From Dickeya dianthicola NCPPB 453 (GTDB taxonomy: Bacteria > Pseudomonadota > Gammaproteobacteria > Enterobacterales > Enterobacteriaceae), in contig NZ_CM001841.1 in NCBI RefSeq assembly GCF_000365305.1, positions 3,896,934 through 3,960,933 on the forward strand: a stretch of 64,000 nt of DNA. Reading direction: 5' to 3'. Under the pieces are notes generated by a model. It did not search any database, was not told the origin of the DNA, and worked only from the letters and a program-made list of their open reading frames with translations. Numbering within the stretch: position 1 is the stretch's first letter; each line of letters begins with the position of its first letter. Position numbers and translations under genes: made by a program. Shown piece by piece: positions 44,565 through 55,050 of the stretch.

Positions 44565-44692
44565 AAATCACCGCACAATGCCAGTACAATAAGAAAATAA
44601 TTTCAAATCGCTGTGTAAATGAAATCTTACTATAGCGGCAGTTTTTTGACACACCAGCACCGAGCGATGGTTATCAACAAAATGCGTCAACT

Positions 44693-45286
44693 TCAGTTTT
44701 TTATATTGCGTATCGCACTCTTGGGGCGAAAAGCTGCTACTACATCCGGATTAGTTTCGATATAAGGGCCTTCCAGCAGTTGGATGCAGTAGGGAACACT
44801 GGCGAAAATCCCCGGCACCATGACCTGGCCGGACGCATCTTTCAGGCCGGACAGCGTCTCGCGGATGGATTTCGGCTGCCCCGGCAGGTTGAGGATCAGC
44901 GCCTGTTTACGGATCACGCCAACCTGACGCGACAGAATGGCGGTGGGAACAAAACGCAGGCTGATCTGACGCATCTGCTCGCCGAATCCCGGCATTTCCC
45001 GGTCGGCCACCGCCAGCGTGGCGTCCGGCGTCACATCCCGACGCGCCGGGCCGGTGCCGCCGGTGGTCAACACCAGATGGCAGCCACATTCATCCACCAG
45101 TTCACATAGCGTCTGTTCAATCAGCGGTTGTTCATCCGGCACCAGACGGGTTTGCACATCGAAGGGGGTGGTCAGTGCTTCCGCCAGCCATGCCTGCAGA
45201 GCCGGAATGCCTTCATCCTGATAGACACCGCTGGATGCACGATCAGAAATAGATACCAAACCAACACATAGACTGTTCATAAGCAC
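44693..45286 (-). CDS. mog: Molybdopterin adenylyltransferase MogA
   Basis: The enzyme adenylates molybdopterin ahead of molybdate insertion by MoeA. The 197-residue protein has the MoaB/Mog fold with the signature TTGGTGPARRDVTPDATLAV. The start MNSLCVGLVSISDRASSGVYQDEG matches E. coli Mog; the used ATG at 45286 codes MLMNSL, so a second ATG two codons later is possible. AGAGGTG lies just upstream. The neighbour talB is on the same strand, as in E. coli. Confidence 0.95.
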   Translation of the reverse strand: MLMNSLCVGLVSISDRASSGVYQDEGIPALQAWLAEALTTPFDVQTRLVPDEQPLIEQTLCELVDECGCHLVLTTGGTGPARRDVTPDATLAVADREMPGFGEQMRQISLRFVPTAILSRQVGVIRKQALILNLPGQPKSIRETLSGLKDASGQVMVPGIFASVPYCIQLLEGPYIETNPDVVAAFRPKSAIRNIKN

Positions 45287-45729
45287 CTCTTGTTTATCAA
45301 AAAATTTATTCTATCAGCCTGATTAATTATCCAATGCGTTAAATCCATTCAAAAACCTGCTTGCCGATGAGACAATGTTCGAAATCTGCACGGTTCCACA
45401 AAAAATGCGTTACGATCGTGCATAACATCTAACGATTCAACGAGTTAATTTTTACTCATCGGTTAATATTTCTGACAATAACAATAATTAAGAGTCTACC
45501 TCAGCCAGCGTGATTGTCGCAGCCAGATTGAACAAGGAAAGTGAACGGAAACCACCACGTGAATCACGTCGGTACGAATGCCAGGCATTATCTACTTCAA
45601 CAAATACTACCCGCTTCAACGGGCACGATCCGTGTCAATCTGATAAGCGACATACCCCAGCGGGGCGCCGCAGAAACAAAAACGGCCAGCGCCAGCTGAC
45701 CGTTTTCTGCACCGAAACGACGGCAAACC
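45287..45729. other. mog-talB intergenic region
   Basis: These 443 bases hold the mog ribosome binding site and promoter at the left, AT-rich sequence in the middle, and the talB terminator at the right. A weak open frame on the plus strand has no support. I see no RNA gene. Confidence 0.5.
45672..45707 (-). terminator. Intrinsic terminator of talB
   Basis: Arms 45679-45685 with 45700-45706, interrupted by one mismatch and continued by 45687-45690 with 45695-45698, form a stem-loop. On the minus strand it is followed by TTTTTGTTT. It starts about 23 bases after the talB stop. Confidence 0.75.
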
Positions 45730-46683
45730 TTACAGCAGAGCGGCGATCATTTTTTCCAGTTTTTCCTGGTCTACCGCAAACTTGCGGATACCGTCGGCCA
45801 GTTTGTCCACTGCCATCGGATCCTGATTATGCTGCCAGTAGAATTCGGACTCAGTCAGCCTGGCCGGACGCGCTTTCACTTCACCGCTGTAAGACAGTTT
45901 ACGCGCCACGTCGCCCTGGCTTTCCGCCAGCTCTTTGAGCAGCGCCGGGGCAATGGTCAGACGATCGCAACCGGCCAGTTCCAGAATCTCGCCGACATTG
46001 CGGAAGCTGGCGCCCATCACCACCGTTTCATAACCGTGCTGTTTGTAATATTTGTAGATGTCGGTAACAGAGACAACGCCTGGGTCTTCGTGCGGCGCGA
46101 ACTCTTTCTTGTCGCCGTTGGCTTTGTACCAGTCCAGAATACGACCCACGAACGGGGAAATCAGGAACACGCCCGCTTCGGCGCAGGCACGCGCCTGAGC
46201 AAACGAAAACAACAGGGTCAGGTTACAGTTGATGCCTTCTTTTTCCAGTTGCTCGGCGGCGCAGATACCCTGCCAGGTGGACGCCAGTTTGATCAGAATC
46301 CGGTCGTTGCTGATGCCGGCATCGTTGTACAGTTTGATCAAGCGTTTCGCTTTGGCGACGCTGGCTTTGGTGTCATAGGAAAGACGAGCGTCCACTTCGG
46401 TGGAGATGCGCCCCGGAATCAACTTGAGAATTTCCAGACCAATATTGACCGCCAGTTTGTCCGTCGCATCGATAACCTGCTGTTCGCGCTTGTCGCTCTG
46501 CGCGCGGGCCCAGGCCACAGCGTCATCAATCAGCGCACGGTATTCCGGGATTTGCGCGGCATTCAGAATCAGGGAAGGGTTGGTGGTGGCGTCCTGCGGC
46601 TGGTAAAGCTTCATTGCCGCGATATCGCCGGTATCTGCCACCACAGTGGTGAATTGGCGTAGGGAAGTCAGTTTATCCGTCAT
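45730..46683 (-). CDS. talB: Transaldolase B
   Basis: A pentose phosphate enzyme that transfers dihydroxyacetone units between sugar phosphates. The Schiff-base lysine lies in [13 protein letters not shown]. The start at 46683 gives [20 protein letters not shown] and 317 residues, equal to E. coli TalB. AGAAAGG lies five bases upstream. An in-frame ATG at 46698 would add five residues. Confidence 0.97.
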   Translation of the reverse strand: MTDKLTSLRQFTTVVADTGDIAAMKLYQPQDATTNPSLILNAAQIPEYRALIDDAVAWARAQSDKREQQVIDATDKLAVNIGLEILKLIPGRISTEVDARLSYDTKASVAKAKRLIKLYNDAGISNDRILIKLASTWQGICAAEQLEKEGINCNLTLLFSFAQARACAEAGVFLISPFVGRILDWYKANGDKKEFAPHEDPGVVSVTDIYKYYKQHGYETVVMGASFRNVGEILELAGCDRLTIAPALLKELAESQGDVARKLSYSGEVKARPARLTESEFYWQHNQDPMAVDKLADGIRKFAVDQEKLEKMIAALL

Positions 46684-46983
46684 GTTGGCCTTTCTCATTG
46701 TTTGTGCATGAACTGGTGGCAGGAACTGTCGCCAGAGCCTGATAATAACACGCGTCCGGGACCGCGCAAGCGGACCAGAAAAAAACGCGCGGAAGAAAAA
46801 ATAAAAATTTCAATTAAAAATCAATAAAATAAACGCAATTCGTTTTTCTTCTTTCCCGTTTTTAATCAAAAATCATGCGAGTAGACAAACAACGCTGATT
46901 TATCGTGCCTGTCACAGCCATCGCCCCTTTTTTACCGGCTTTTGCTACAGTAAGGCCATTCAAGACACCAACGGGATACGTTT
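46684..46983. other. talB-yaaA divergent intergenic region
   Basis: These 300 bases include a very AT-rich block near 46795-46870 that probably holds the talB promoter, and a GGGAT ribosome binding site before yaaA. No gene is supported. Confidence 0.45.
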
Positions 46984-47763
46984 ATGCTGATCACCCTTTC
47001 ACCTGCCAAAACGCTGGATTACACCAGTCCGCTGCCCACGCAACGCTACACGCAGCCCGCCCTACTGGCGTATTCCCAGCAACTGATACGGCACTGCAAA
47101 CAGCTGACCCCGGCGAATATCGCCTCGCTGATGGGCATCAGCGATAAGCTGGCGGACCTCAACGCGGCCCGTTTTCAGGAATGGCACCCGGAATTTTCGC
47201 TGGATAACGCGCGTCAGGCGCTGCTGGCGTTCAAAGGCGATGTTTACACCGGGCTGGCGGCGGAGGATTTCAGCGAGGCGGACTTCGATTTCGCCCAGCA
47301 GCATCTGCGTATTCTGTCTGGCCTGTACGGCGTGCTGCGCCCGTTGGACCTGATGCAGCCTTACCGGTTGGAAATGGGCATTCGGCTGAAAAACGACGCG
47401 GGCAACGACCTGTATCAGTTCTGGGGCGATATCATCACCGAAACGCTCAATCAGGCGCTGAAAGCGCAGAACGACGATATGCTGATCAATCTGGCGTCGG
47501 ACGAATACTTCAAATCCGTCAAACCGGCCACGCTCAACGCGCGGCTGATAAAACCGGTCTTTCTCGATGAAAAGAACGGTAAGTTCAAGGTGATCAGCTT
47601 CTACGCCAAGAAAGCGCGCGGTTTGATGAGCCGTTTCATCATTCAGAACCGCCTGACCACACCCGAGCAACTGAAAGACTTTGACAGCGAAGGCTATTAC
47701 TTTGACGCCGCCGATTCCTCGGCCGACGAACTGATCTTCAAGCGCCGCGAGCGCGACGCCTGA
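46984..47763 (+). CDS. yaaA: Peroxide stress protein YaaA
   Basis: A 259-residue member of the YaaA/DUF328 family (E. coli 258). In E. coli it lowers free intracellular iron during peroxide stress and belongs to the OxyR regulon; a DNA-binding fold has been proposed. The start [19 protein letters not shown] and the stretches [21 protein letters not shown] and [11 protein letters not shown] are conserved. It is convergent with thrC, as in E. coli order. Confidence 0.95.
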   Translation: MLITLSPAKTLDYTSPLPTQRYTQPALLAYSQQLIRHCKQLTPANIASLMGISDKLADLNAARFQEWHPEFSLDNARQALLAFKGDVYTGLAAEDFSEADFDFAQQHLRILSGLYGVLRPLDLMQPYRLEMGIRLKNDAGNDLYQFWGDIITETLNQALKAQNDDMLINLASDEYFKSVKPATLNARLIKPVFLDEKNGKFKVISFYAKKARGLMSRFIIQNRLTTPEQLKDFDSEGYYFDAADSSADELIFKRRERDA

Positions 47764-47793
47764 CCAAACCGGTTACCCACTCCACAAACGAAC

Positions 47794-47827
47794 ACGGCCG
47801 GAAAGCGGTATCCCCCTTTCTGGCCGT
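47794..47827. terminator. Inverted repeat between yaaA and thrC
   Basis: Arms 47794-47805 and 47816-47827 pair with one mismatch in 12 around a 10-base loop. It lies between convergent gene ends and probably acts as a terminator in both directions, although T runs are short. Confidence 0.55.
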
Positions 47828-47857
47828 AGTATATTTCCGGCCGCATAAATTGCAGGA

Positions 47858-49147
47858 TTAGTGCGGCAGCTCCATCAGGAATTTGCGCAGTTGCGCGAAG
47901 TCCGGCGCGAAGTAGTGCGACAGCAGCGCCAGGTCGGCGCGTTCGGCCAGCGCCGCCGGCAACGGCAATGCTTTAGCAAGAATCGCTTCCACACTCTCCT
48001 TGAACTTCGCCGGATGGGCGGTGCCCAGGAACAAACCGTATTCGTCCGGCTGCAACTGATCGCGCAACAGACGATAAGCGATAGCCGCGTGCGGCTCGGA
48101 AGTGTAGCCCAGCGCGTCCAGTTCCTGCATGGTGGCTTTGGTAGTCTCATCGCTCACCGCACCGAACGCCAGCTCCTTCAGTTGCCAGTTCTTGCGACGG
48201 AACAGTTCTTCCACTCGCGGCCAGTTGTTCGGCTGGCTCACGTCCATCGCGTTGGACAACGTCGCCACGGTCGGATTCGGCTGCCAGGCGCCGCTTTGCA
48301 GAAAGCGCGGCACCGTATCGTTGGCGTTGGTGGCGGCGATAAAGCGTTTCACCGGCAGGCCCAGCGATTTCGCCAGCAAACCGGCGGTCAGGTCGCCGAA
48401 GTTGCCGCTCGGCACCGATACCACCAGCTGATTACGCGCGTCTTGCGGCAACTGCGCCACCGCTTCGAAATAGTAGCTGATCTGCGCCAGCAGACGGCTA
48501 ATGTTGATAGAGTTGGCGGAATTCAGCCCTATCGCACGTTTCAGTTCTTCGTCATCGAACGCCTGCTTCACCAGTGCCTGACAGGCGTCGAAATCGCTGT
48601 CGATGGCGATGGTGTGAATGTTGCCGCCCAGCGTACAGAACAGTTTTTCCTGCAACGGACTGATCTTGCCGTTCGGGTACAGGATCACCACCCGCACATT
48701 CTTCAGGCCGTAAAACGCATGCGCGACCGCCGCGCCGGTATCGCCCGAGGTGGCGGTCAGGATCGTTATCTGCTGATCGCCCGCGACTTCCGCCAGCATC
48801 TGCGCCATCAGGCGGCCGCCGAAGTCCTTAAACGCCAGCGTCGGGCCGTGAAACAGCTCCAGCGCGGCGATGTCCTCGCTCACCGGTACCACCGGCGCCG
48901 GGAAGCGGAAAGCCGCTTTAACGCGCTGGTAGATGGTTTCATCAGACATTTCATCGCCAATGAACGCCGACAAAATGCGGCTGCTGCGGGTGACAAAATC
49001 CTGCTCCAGCAGCTCATCAATCGTGGTGCGGTCGAATTCCGGCAGATCCAGCGGGAAAAACAGGCCCTGGTTGCTCCCCAGCCCTTTGCGGATCGCTTCG
49101 GCGAAATTCACCTGTTCATTGTGATCTTTCAGATTGTACAGTTTCAT
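47858..49147 (-). CDS. thrC: Threonine synthase
   Basis: A PLP enzyme that converts O-phosphohomoserine to threonine. The PLP lysine is in LAFKDFGGRLMAQ and the phosphate-binding loop in LTATSGDTGAAVAHAF. It has 429 residues (E. coli 428). It starts 3 bases after the thrB stop and is the last gene of the thr operon. Confidence 0.98.
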   Translation of the reverse strand: MKLYNLKDHNEQVNFAEAIRKGLGSNQGLFFPLDLPEFDRTTIDELLEQDFVTRSSRILSAFIGDEMSDETIYQRVKAAFRFPAPVVPVSEDIAALELFHGPTLAFKDFGGRLMAQMLAEVAGDQQITILTATSGDTGAAVAHAFYGLKNVRVVILYPNGKISPLQEKLFCTLGGNIHTIAIDSDFDACQALVKQAFDDEELKRAIGLNSANSINISRLLAQISYYFEAVAQLPQDARNQLVVSVPSGNFGDLTAGLLAKSLGLPVKRFIAATNANDTVPRFLQSGAWQPNPTVATLSNAMDVSQPNNWPRVEELFRRKNWQLKELAFGAVSDETTKATMQELDALGYTSEPHAAIAYRLLRDQLQPDEYGLFLGTAHPAKFKESVEAILAKALPLPAALAERADLALLSHYFAPDFAQLRKFLMELPH

Positions 49148-49150
49148 GCG

Positions 49151-50080
49151 TTATCCCAATTGTCGCGCGCCTGCGGTATCCAGACGGCAAATATGAACAA
49201 AACCTTCGTCGTTCTGCAGATAGTTTTCCCGCAGCCAGCTGGCCAGACGCTGTGCGGCGCCCATGTCATTGCACACGGAGAACAACGTCGGCCCGGAGCC
49301 GGAAATGCCGCAGGCCAGCGCGCCCAGCTCGTTGGCCGCCTGACGCGCTTCGGCAAAACCGGGCAACAGACGCGTGCGGTAAGGCTCGGCGATCACGTCT
49401 TTCATCAGGGTCGCCGCCAGCGCCGCCTGGCCGGTATGGCAAGCGTGGATGAAACCCGCCAGATAGCGGCCGTGGCTGATGCAATCCTGACGGCGGTACT
49501 GCGCCGGCAGAATTGCCCGTGCTTCGGCCGTGGACACCTTGATGCCCGGATAGGCCATCACCCACAGCCAGTCGTCGAATCCCGGTACCGGCTGACTGAC
49601 GATGCCCATCTCTTCCACCATCAGTTGGATGCCGCCCAGAAAGCATGGCGCCACGTTGTCGTAATGCACGCTACCGGAAATGCGTCCTTCCAGCTCGCCC
49701 ATCAGCGTCAACAAACGGGTATCATCCAACGGTTTGCCGCAGAATTCGTTCATCGCCATCAGCCCGGCGACTACCGAACAAGCGCTGGAACCCAGCCCGG
49801 AGCCGATCGGCATGTTTTTTTCCAACGTCATGGCGACCGGCACGGTCTTGCCAATCTCCTGACAGAAACGCTCCCAGCACTGATAAACGATGTTTTCTTT
49901 CGGGTTTTCCGGCAGCTTGCTGACAAAACGCCCTTCGTTATGCAGGCTAAACAGCTCGGCTTCCTGCACGATCACGCAATCGCCCAGCAGGGTGCCGTCC
50001 ACCGGCGACACCGCCGCGCCCAGCACGTCAAACCCCACGCTCACATTCCCGATGGATGCCGGGGCATAAATCTTCACCAT
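49151..50080 (-). CDS. thrB: Homoserine kinase
   Basis: A GHMP kinase that phosphorylates homoserine. The ATP-binding motif is [17 protein letters not shown], and [12 protein letters not shown] lies near the C-terminus. The start at 50080 ([17 protein letters not shown]) gives 309 residues and follows the thrA stop by two bases, with GGGAG upstream inside thrA. An ATG at 50101 would add seven residues overlapping thrA and is less likely. Confidence 0.97.
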   Translation of the reverse strand: MVKIYAPASIGNVSVGFDVLGAAVSPVDGTLLGDCVIVQEAELFSLHNEGRFVSKLPENPKENIVYQCWERFCQEIGKTVPVAMTLEKNMPIGSGLGSSACSVVAGLMAMNEFCGKPLDDTRLLTLMGELEGRISGSVHYDNVAPCFLGGIQLMVEEMGIVSQPVPGFDDWLWVMAYPGIKVSTAEARAILPAQYRRQDCISHGRYLAGFIHACHTGQAALAATLMKDVIAEPYRTRLLPGFAEARQAANELGALACGISGSGPTLFSVCNDMGAAQRLASWLRENYLQNDEGFVHICRLDTAGARQLG

Positions 50081-50082
50081 TC

Positions 50083-52539
50083 TCACACTCCCACCTTCCA
50101 CGACAGCGTACGCAGCAGGTCTGCAAACACCCCGGCCGCCGTTACATCATTGCCCGCCCCGTAGCCCCGCAACACCAGCGGCAGCGGCTGGTAGTAACGG
50201 CTGTAAAACGCCAGCGCGTTCTCGCCGTCCTTCACCTTAAACAGCGGATCGTTGCCGCCCACCGCGCTGATCGTCACCTGGCACTTACCGTCGTCGATCT
50301 TGCCGACGTAGCGTAACACTTTACCTTCTGACCGCGCCGCTTCAACCCGGCGGGAAAATTCGGCGTCCAGTTCCGGCAGGCGCGCCAGGAAACTGGCGAC
50401 ATCGCCCTGTGAATATTCCGGCGGCAGCACGGAGTCGACCTGAATGTCGTCCAGCTCCAGTTCATAACCTGCTTCACGCGCCAAAATCAGCAGCTTGCGC
50501 GCCACGTCCATTCCGGACAGGTCGTCGCGCGGATCCGGCTCGGTAAAGCCTTTCTCTTTCGCCAGCAAGGTCGCGTCGGACAGCGACATGCCTTCATCCA
50601 GCTTACCGAAGATAAACGACAACGAACCGGACAGAATACCGTTGAAGCGAATCAGCTCATCGCCGGCGTTCAGCAGGTTCTGCAGGTTCTCGATCACCGG
50701 CAGGCCGGCGCCGACATTGGTGTCATACAGGAACTTACGGCGGGATTTGGCCGCCGCCTGACGCAACTGGTGGTAATAGCGCAGCGTGCCCGTGTTGGCT
50801 TTCTTGTTGGGCGTGACGACATGGAAGCCGTCCACCAGAAGATCGGCGTATTGATCGGCGACCGCCTGACTGGAGGTACAGTCGATGATCACCGGGTTCA
50901 GCAAGTGATACTCTTTCACCAGGCGGCTGAGCGCAGCCGGGCTAAACGGCTCACGCGCCCGCGCCAGCTCGTCGCGCCAGCGATCCATAGGAATGCCGTG
51001 TACGTTGGTCAGCATCGCTTTGGAGTTGGCGATGCCGCATACCCGTACGTCGATGTGTTTTTGTTTCAGCCACGGCTGCTGTCGCTGGATCTGCTCCAGC
51101 AAAGCGCCGCCCACGCCGCCCACGCCAATCACGAACACGTCCAGCGCCTGATTGGTATTGAACAGCATTTGATGCGCCACCCGCACGCCGGTGGTCGCAA
51201 CGTCATTGTTCACCACCACCGAAATCGAGCGCTCAGACGAGCCTTGGGCGATCGCCACGATATTGATGTTGGCGCTGGCCAGCGCGGTGAACAGGCGCGC
51301 CGACAGACCGCGCAGCGTGCGCATGCCGTCGCCCACCACGGAAATGATCGCCAGCCGCTGTACCACGTCCAACGGCTCCAATACGCCTTCTTTCAGTTCC
51401 AGATAAAATTCGTCTTCCAGTGTTTTGCGCGCGCGCGGCAACTCATTCTGGGACACGCAAAAGCTGATGCTGTATTCGGAAGAGGACTGAGTGATGAGCA
51501 CCACCGAGATCCCGGCGCGTGACATCGCGGCGAACACGCGCGCCGCCATCCCGATCATCCCTTTCATACCGGGGCCGGAAACGTTGATCATCGCCATGTT
51601 GTTCAGGTTGGTGATGCCTTTGACCGGATACTGGTTATCGTTGCTTTCCAGCCCGATCAACGTGCCGGGCGCCTGAGGGTTTTCGGTGTTCTTGATAAGG
51701 CAGGGAATCTGGAACTGGGCGATGGGAGCGATAGTGCGAGGGTGGAGAACTTTAGCGCCGAAGTAGGACAACTCCATCGCTTCCTGATAGGACATCGACT
51801 TCAGCAATCGCGCATCCGGCACCTGACGCGGATCACAGGTGTACACGCCGTCGACATCAGTCCAGATCTCGCAGCAGTCGGCCCGCAGACACGCAGCCAG
51901 CACCGCCGCCGAATAGTCAGAGCCGTTGCGGCCCAGCACCACCAGTTCGCCTTTCTCATTGCCGGCGGTAAAACCTGCCATCAGGATAACATGGTCAGCG
52001 GGAATCGCCTGTTCATCAATACGATGGGTGGATTCAGCAATATCGACCGTGGATTCCAGATAATGGCCCTGCGCCAGCAGGCTGCGCACCGGATCAATGA
52101 CCGACACCTGATAACCACGCGCCTGAAATACGGCTTCCATGATGGCGATGGAAAGTTTTTCACCGCGGCAGATAATGGCGGCGTTGACGCTGTCCGGGCA
52201 CTGCCCCAACAAGGCGATGCCGTGCAGCACCTGCTTGAGCTGGGCAAACTCGTCATCCACCCGTGCTTTCAGCCGGTCATGGGCAAAACCAGACTGGGAT
52301 TGCGCCAGTCCCTGCAGCAAATCGGCAAAAATGACTTCCGCTTCGGTGATATTTGGCTGGATATCCTGTTTAGCCACGGTTTTTTCAATCATGGCCACCA
52401 AGTGATTGGTGATTTTCGCCGGTGCCGACAGCACCGTAGCGACCTGTCCCTGACGTGCATTGCTTTCGATGATATCGGCGACACGCGCAAATCGTTCTGC
52501 ATTGGCTACCGAGGTCCCGCCAAATTTCAACACTCGCAT
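50083..52539 (-). CDS. thrA: Bifunctional aspartokinase I/homoserine dehydrogenase I
   Basis: It catalyses the first and third steps of the aspartate-to-threonine pathway and is feedback-inhibited by threonine. The kinase domain starts [17 protein letters not shown]. Central ACT domains include [17 protein letters not shown] and [17 protein letters not shown]. The dehydrogenase domain begins with [17 protein letters not shown] and includes [18 protein letters not shown]. The length of 818 is close to E. coli (820). It is controlled by the thrL attenuator upstream. Confidence 0.99.
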   Translation of the reverse strand: MRVLKFGGTSVANAERFARVADIIESNARQGQVATVLSAPAKITNHLVAMIEKTVAKQDIQPNITEAEVIFADLLQGLAQSQSGFAHDRLKARVDDEFAQLKQVLHGIALLGQCPDSVNAAIICRGEKLSIAIMEAVFQARGYQVSVIDPVRSLLAQGHYLESTVDIAESTHRIDEQAIPADHVILMAGFTAGNEKGELVVLGRNGSDYSAAVLAACLRADCCEIWTDVDGVYTCDPRQVPDARLLKSMSYQEAMELSYFGAKVLHPRTIAPIAQFQIPCLIKNTENPQAPGTLIGLESNDNQYPVKGITNLNNMAMINVSGPGMKGMIGMAARVFAAMSRAGISVVLITQSSSEYSISFCVSQNELPRARKTLEDEFYLELKEGVLEPLDVVQRLAIISVVGDGMRTLRGLSARLFTALASANINIVAIAQGSSERSISVVVNNDVATTGVRVAHQMLFNTNQALDVFVIGVGGVGGALLEQIQRQQPWLKQKHIDVRVCGIANSKAMLTNVHGIPMDRWRDELARAREPFSPAALSRLVKEYHLLNPVIIDCTSSQAVADQYADLLVDGFHVVTPNKKANTGTLRYYHQLRQAAAKSRRKFLYDTNVGAGLPVIENLQNLLNAGDELIRFNGILSGSLSFIFGKLDEGMSLSDATLLAKEKGFTEPDPRDDLSGMDVARKLLILAREAGYELELDDIQVDSVLPPEYSQGDVASFLARLPELDAEFSRRVEAARSEGKVLRYVGKIDDGKCQVTISAVGGNDPLFKVKDGENALAFYSRYYQPLPLVLRGYGAGNDVTAAGVFADLLRTLSWKVGV

Positions 52540-52570
52540 TTTTGTCTATTCTCCTGAATTTTCAGTTGCC

Positions 52571-52591
52571 AAAAACGCCGGGAGCGTTTTT
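52571..52591 (-). terminator. Second terminator-like hairpin in the thr leader
   Basis: Arms 52571-52578 (AAAAACGC) and 52584-52591 (GCGTTTTT) pair perfectly around a five-base loop. It lies between the attenuator and thrA, about 32 bases before the thrA ATG. The function is unknown; it could be a weak terminator or shape the ribosome binding site region. Confidence 0.5.
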
Positions 52592-52651
52592 GAAAGCCAT
52601 TTGCAACGGCCTTGTAAGGTTGGCGGGCAAGAATAAGCCCGCAGTAACTGT

Positions 52652-52682
52652 AAAAAAAAAGCCCGCACTGTGAAGTGCGGGC
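52652..52682 (-). terminator. Threonine operon attenuator
   Basis: A nine-pair stem (52661-52669 with 52674-52682, GCCCGCACT and its complement) is followed on the minus strand by nine T residues. It starts about 25 bases after the thrL stop and matches the position and sequence of the E. coli thr attenuator. Confidence 0.93.
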
Positions 52683-52706
52683 TTTTTCTGGATTCATCTG
52701 TACGCG

Positions 52707-52778
52707 TCAGCCCGCACCGTTACTCGTCGTACCGGTGGTAATAATAATGGTCGTGGTAACCAGGCTGATGTGATGCAT
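52707..52778 (-). CDS. thrL: thr operon leader peptide ThrL
   Basis: A 23-residue open frame beginning MHHISLV and ending SNGAG. It contains seven threonine and four isoleucine codons, clustered as TTT-III-TT-G-TT. Scarcity of charged tRNA-Thr or tRNA-Ile would stall ribosomes here and favour read-through of the attenuator just downstream. The E. coli leader is 21 residues with eight Thr and four Ile. The sequence after the stop (GCGGGCTGACGCGTACAG) is nearly the same as in E. coli. No strong ribosome binding site is seen. Confidence 0.93.
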   Translation of the reverse strand: MHHISLVTTTIIITTGTTSNGAG

Positions 52779-52972
52779 TGCGTAACGTTCTCGTAGATCG
52801 AAAATTTATCTGCCCTATTAGTTAGGGCAATCGCCCTGCTAAGTCAACGGATTTCTTCATTCCTCTATCTACTTTACGCCAGCGGCGGTGGATAAAGTCA
52901 CTATGGAAAAACCAAAAACCCAAACAATGATTCAGAAAAAGCGGTCAGTCGTGATGATTCGCCAGAGAATCT

Positions 52973-53674
52973 TCATTTTCCCTGATCTTCTGCCGATAGC
53001 GCTTTTTCCACATCATGCAACAGCCTATGCAGCATAGCGCTATCCCGCTGCTCCAGTAACCCGAGCCGCTGTTGCAGCCAGTCGTGCAGTTTTTCATCCT
53101 GCTGCGCGCCGACCCGAACCAGCAAACGCGAAAACCGCTCGCGCAACGCCGCCAGTTGTCCGGACTCGGCCTGCGTCGGCTCGGCCGCTGCCACCTGCAT
53201 CAACGACGCCAGTTGATAGCAATACACCATCACCGCCTGCCCCAGATTCAATGAGGGGTAATCCGCCGCCATCGGCACGCCGGTCAGGATATCCGCCAGC
53301 GCCAGTTCCTCGTTGGTCAACCCGGAATCTTCGCGGCCAAACACCAGCGCCGTAGAACTAACCCATTGCCGCTTTTCCTCCAGTACGCTCAGCAACTGCG
53401 CCGGCTCACAGTAGTAATGAAAACGGGCACGGCTGCGGGCGGTGGTCGCCACCGTGAACTCAACATCCGCCAATGCGTCAGCCAGCGTCGGAAAAACCTC
53501 TACTTCATCAAGAATATCGCCGGAACCATGCGCCACCCAACGCGCCGCAGGCTCAAGATGCGCAGTGCTGTCGACAATCCGCATCCGGCCAAATTTCATG
53601 GTTTTCATGGCACGCGCCGCCGCGCCGACGTTTTCAGCCCGGGCAGGCGCCACCAAAATGATATAAAACTGCAC
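52973..53674 (-). CDS. yjtD: TrmH-family RNA methyltransferase YjtD (LasT)
   Basis: A 233-residue SPOUT methyltransferase related to TrmJ and matching E. coli YjtD (228). The target RNA is not established. Conserved features are ILVAPARAENVGAAARAMKTM at the N-terminus, LVFGREDSGLTNEELALAD, and the knot motif PMAADYPSLNLGQAVMVYCYQLA. The C-terminus ends in a helical RLGLLEQRDSAMLHRLLHDVEK. It lies between the thr leader and arcA, as in the E. coli order. Confidence 0.92.
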   Translation of the reverse strand: MQFYIILVAPARAENVGAAARAMKTMKFGRMRIVDSTAHLEPAARWVAHGSGDILDEVEVFPTLADALADVEFTVATTARSRARFHYYCEPAQLLSVLEEKRQWVSSTALVFGREDSGLTNEELALADILTGVPMAADYPSLNLGQAVMVYCYQLASLMQVAAAEPTQAESGQLAALRERFSRLLVRVGAQQDEKLHDWLQQRLGLLEQRDSAMLHRLLHDVEKALSAEDQGK

Positions 53675-54237
53675 ACAACCTCCCAGCCAGTACCCACAGG
53701 ATGCTGACCATCAGGGCCTGGCGATGATTCACGCCGGAAAATAAGTTGATACCGGAATTCGACTCACCCCGACAGATAACCTGAAACCACAGCGGTCTTG
53801 ATACGCCACCAGACGACACGACGGAAATGGAAACGCTTCAGCTATCAGCATTTATTATGCCGTGGTGAATATAAAAATGTTAAATTGTGATAGATAGCGG
53901 TATTCGTAGCGCGTTTTCTACAAATTACTAACGTGCTACAATGAAATTTGATATATGTCAATGGAACCGTAGATTTGCCAGTCGGCGAAATCAGTGCTCA
54001 CTGTTATGTTGCTGTTAATAAGGTTAAACTGTGCGCCACAATAAGCTTTGTTGAAAAACCCCATCGCCACCTGTTATCAGGCGCGCATTGGGTAGAAACA
54101 AGTGCTTCAACACGTATTTACGTACTTGAGTCAGTCGGCGAAAAAACGGTGAACACGATTTCCCAAAGCGCCCGAGAGAACCAGGACTTCTGTACTTTCG
54201 AATCTCTATATTTAGTTGGCAATTTTAGGTAGCAAAC
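53675..54237. other. Long arcA upstream region
   Basis: These 563 bases separate yjtD and arcA, which are divergent. An FNR-like site lies at 53948-53961. The last 30 bases before arcA (GTTGGCAATTTTAGGTAG) resemble the E. coli arcA leader closely. A 94-codon frame from a TTG at 53948 starts inside the FNR-like site, resembles no protein I know and is not counted as a gene. A long, conserved mRNA leader is likely. Confidence 0.6.
53948..53961 (+). promoter_or_regulatory. FNR-like site upstream of arcA
   Basis: TTGATATATGTCAA differs from the FNR consensus TTGATNNNNATCAA at a single position. It lies 277 bases before the arcA start. In E. coli, FNR raises arcA expression without oxygen from a distal promoter. 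Confidence 0.7.
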
Positions 54238-54954
54238 ATGCAGACCCCCCACATTCTTATTGTCGAAGACGAGTTGGTAACTCGTAACACCCTCAAAAGC
54301 ATTTTTGAGGCCGAGGGATACGTTGTTCACGAAGCCACCGACGGCGCCGAGATGCATAACATCCTGTCTGAACATGACATCAATCTGGTCATTATGGACA
54401 TTAATCTGCCGGGCAAGAATGGCCTGTTGCTGGCTCGTGAACTGCGCGAGCAGGCAAGCGTGGCGCTGATGTTCCTGACCGGGCGCGATAACGAAGTCGA
54501 CAAAATTCTGGGCCTGGAAATCGGCGCAGACGACTATATCACCAAACCGTTCAACCCACGTGAACTGACCATCCGCGCACGCAATCTGCTGTCCCGCACC
54601 ATGAATCTGGGCGGCGGCACCGAAGAGCGTCGTCTGGTGGAAAGCTACCGCTTCAATGGTTGGGAGCTGGACATCAACAGTCGTTCGCTGGTCAGCCCGA
54701 ACGGCGATCAGTACAAACTGCCGCGTAGCGAATTCCGCGCCATGCTGCACTTCTGCGAAAATCCGGGGAAAATCCAATCCCGTGCCGAGCTGCTGAAGAA
54801 AATGACCGGCCGCGAGCTGAAGCCACATGACCGTACGGTAGACGTCACCATTCGCCGTATCCGCAAACATTTCGAATCCACTGCCGATACGCCGGAGATC
54901 ATCGCCACCATTCACGGTGAAGGTTATCGCTTCTGCGGCGATCTGGAAGACTGA
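54238..54954 (+). CDS. arcA: Aerobic respiration control response regulator ArcA
   Basis: The response regulator of the ArcBA system, which represses respiratory genes when quinones are reduced. The receiver domain has the phosphoacceptor Asp54 in [12 protein letters not shown] and the conserved Lys in [14 protein letters not shown]. The C-terminal winged-helix DNA-binding domain includes [15 protein letters not shown] and [12 protein letters not shown]. The length is 238 residues, the same as E. coli. It is a single-gene unit. Confidence 0.99.
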   Translation: MQTPHILIVEDELVTRNTLKSIFEAEGYVVHEATDGAEMHNILSEHDINLVIMDINLPGKNGLLLARELREQASVALMFLTGRDNEVDKILGLEIGADDYITKPFNPRELTIRARNLLSRTMNLGGGTEERRLVESYRFNGWELDINSRSLVSPNGDQYKLPRSEFRAMLHFCENPGKIQSRAELLKKMTGRELKPHDRTVDVTIRRIRKHFESTADTPEIIATIHGEGYRFCGDLED

Positions 54955-54985
54955 TTCCCGGTGCATGCATCACGCACCAGTATGT

Positions 54986-55012
54986 AAAAAGCCGGGGCAG
55001 CCCCGGCTTTTT
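54986..55012. terminator. Intrinsic terminator of arcA
   Basis: A seven-pair GC stem (54991-54997 with 55001-55007) flanked by A5 and T5 runs. It could also end the convergent creA transcript. Confidence 0.9.
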
Positions 55013-55050
55013 GGTTTCTGAGATTTTTTTGTTTATGAGATAGATAGTCG

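Larger units (their letters stand above)
52540..52972. other. thr leader region and yjtD 3' flank
   Basis: These 433 bases contain thrL, the attenuator and a second hairpin, each listed separately. The remaining part (52779-52972) should carry the thr promoter and holds a small inverted repeat near 52811-52828. No other gene is supported. Confidence 0.6.

Noticed and set aside
45510-45938. A 142-codon frame between mog and talB
   Set aside because: It runs into talB on the opposite strand, lacks a ribosome binding site and has a composition unlike a real protein.
53948-54232. A 94-codon open frame upstream of arcA
   Set aside because: It starts at a TTG inside the FNR-like site, has no ribosome binding site, ends in the conserved arcA leader and shows no recognisable protein features.
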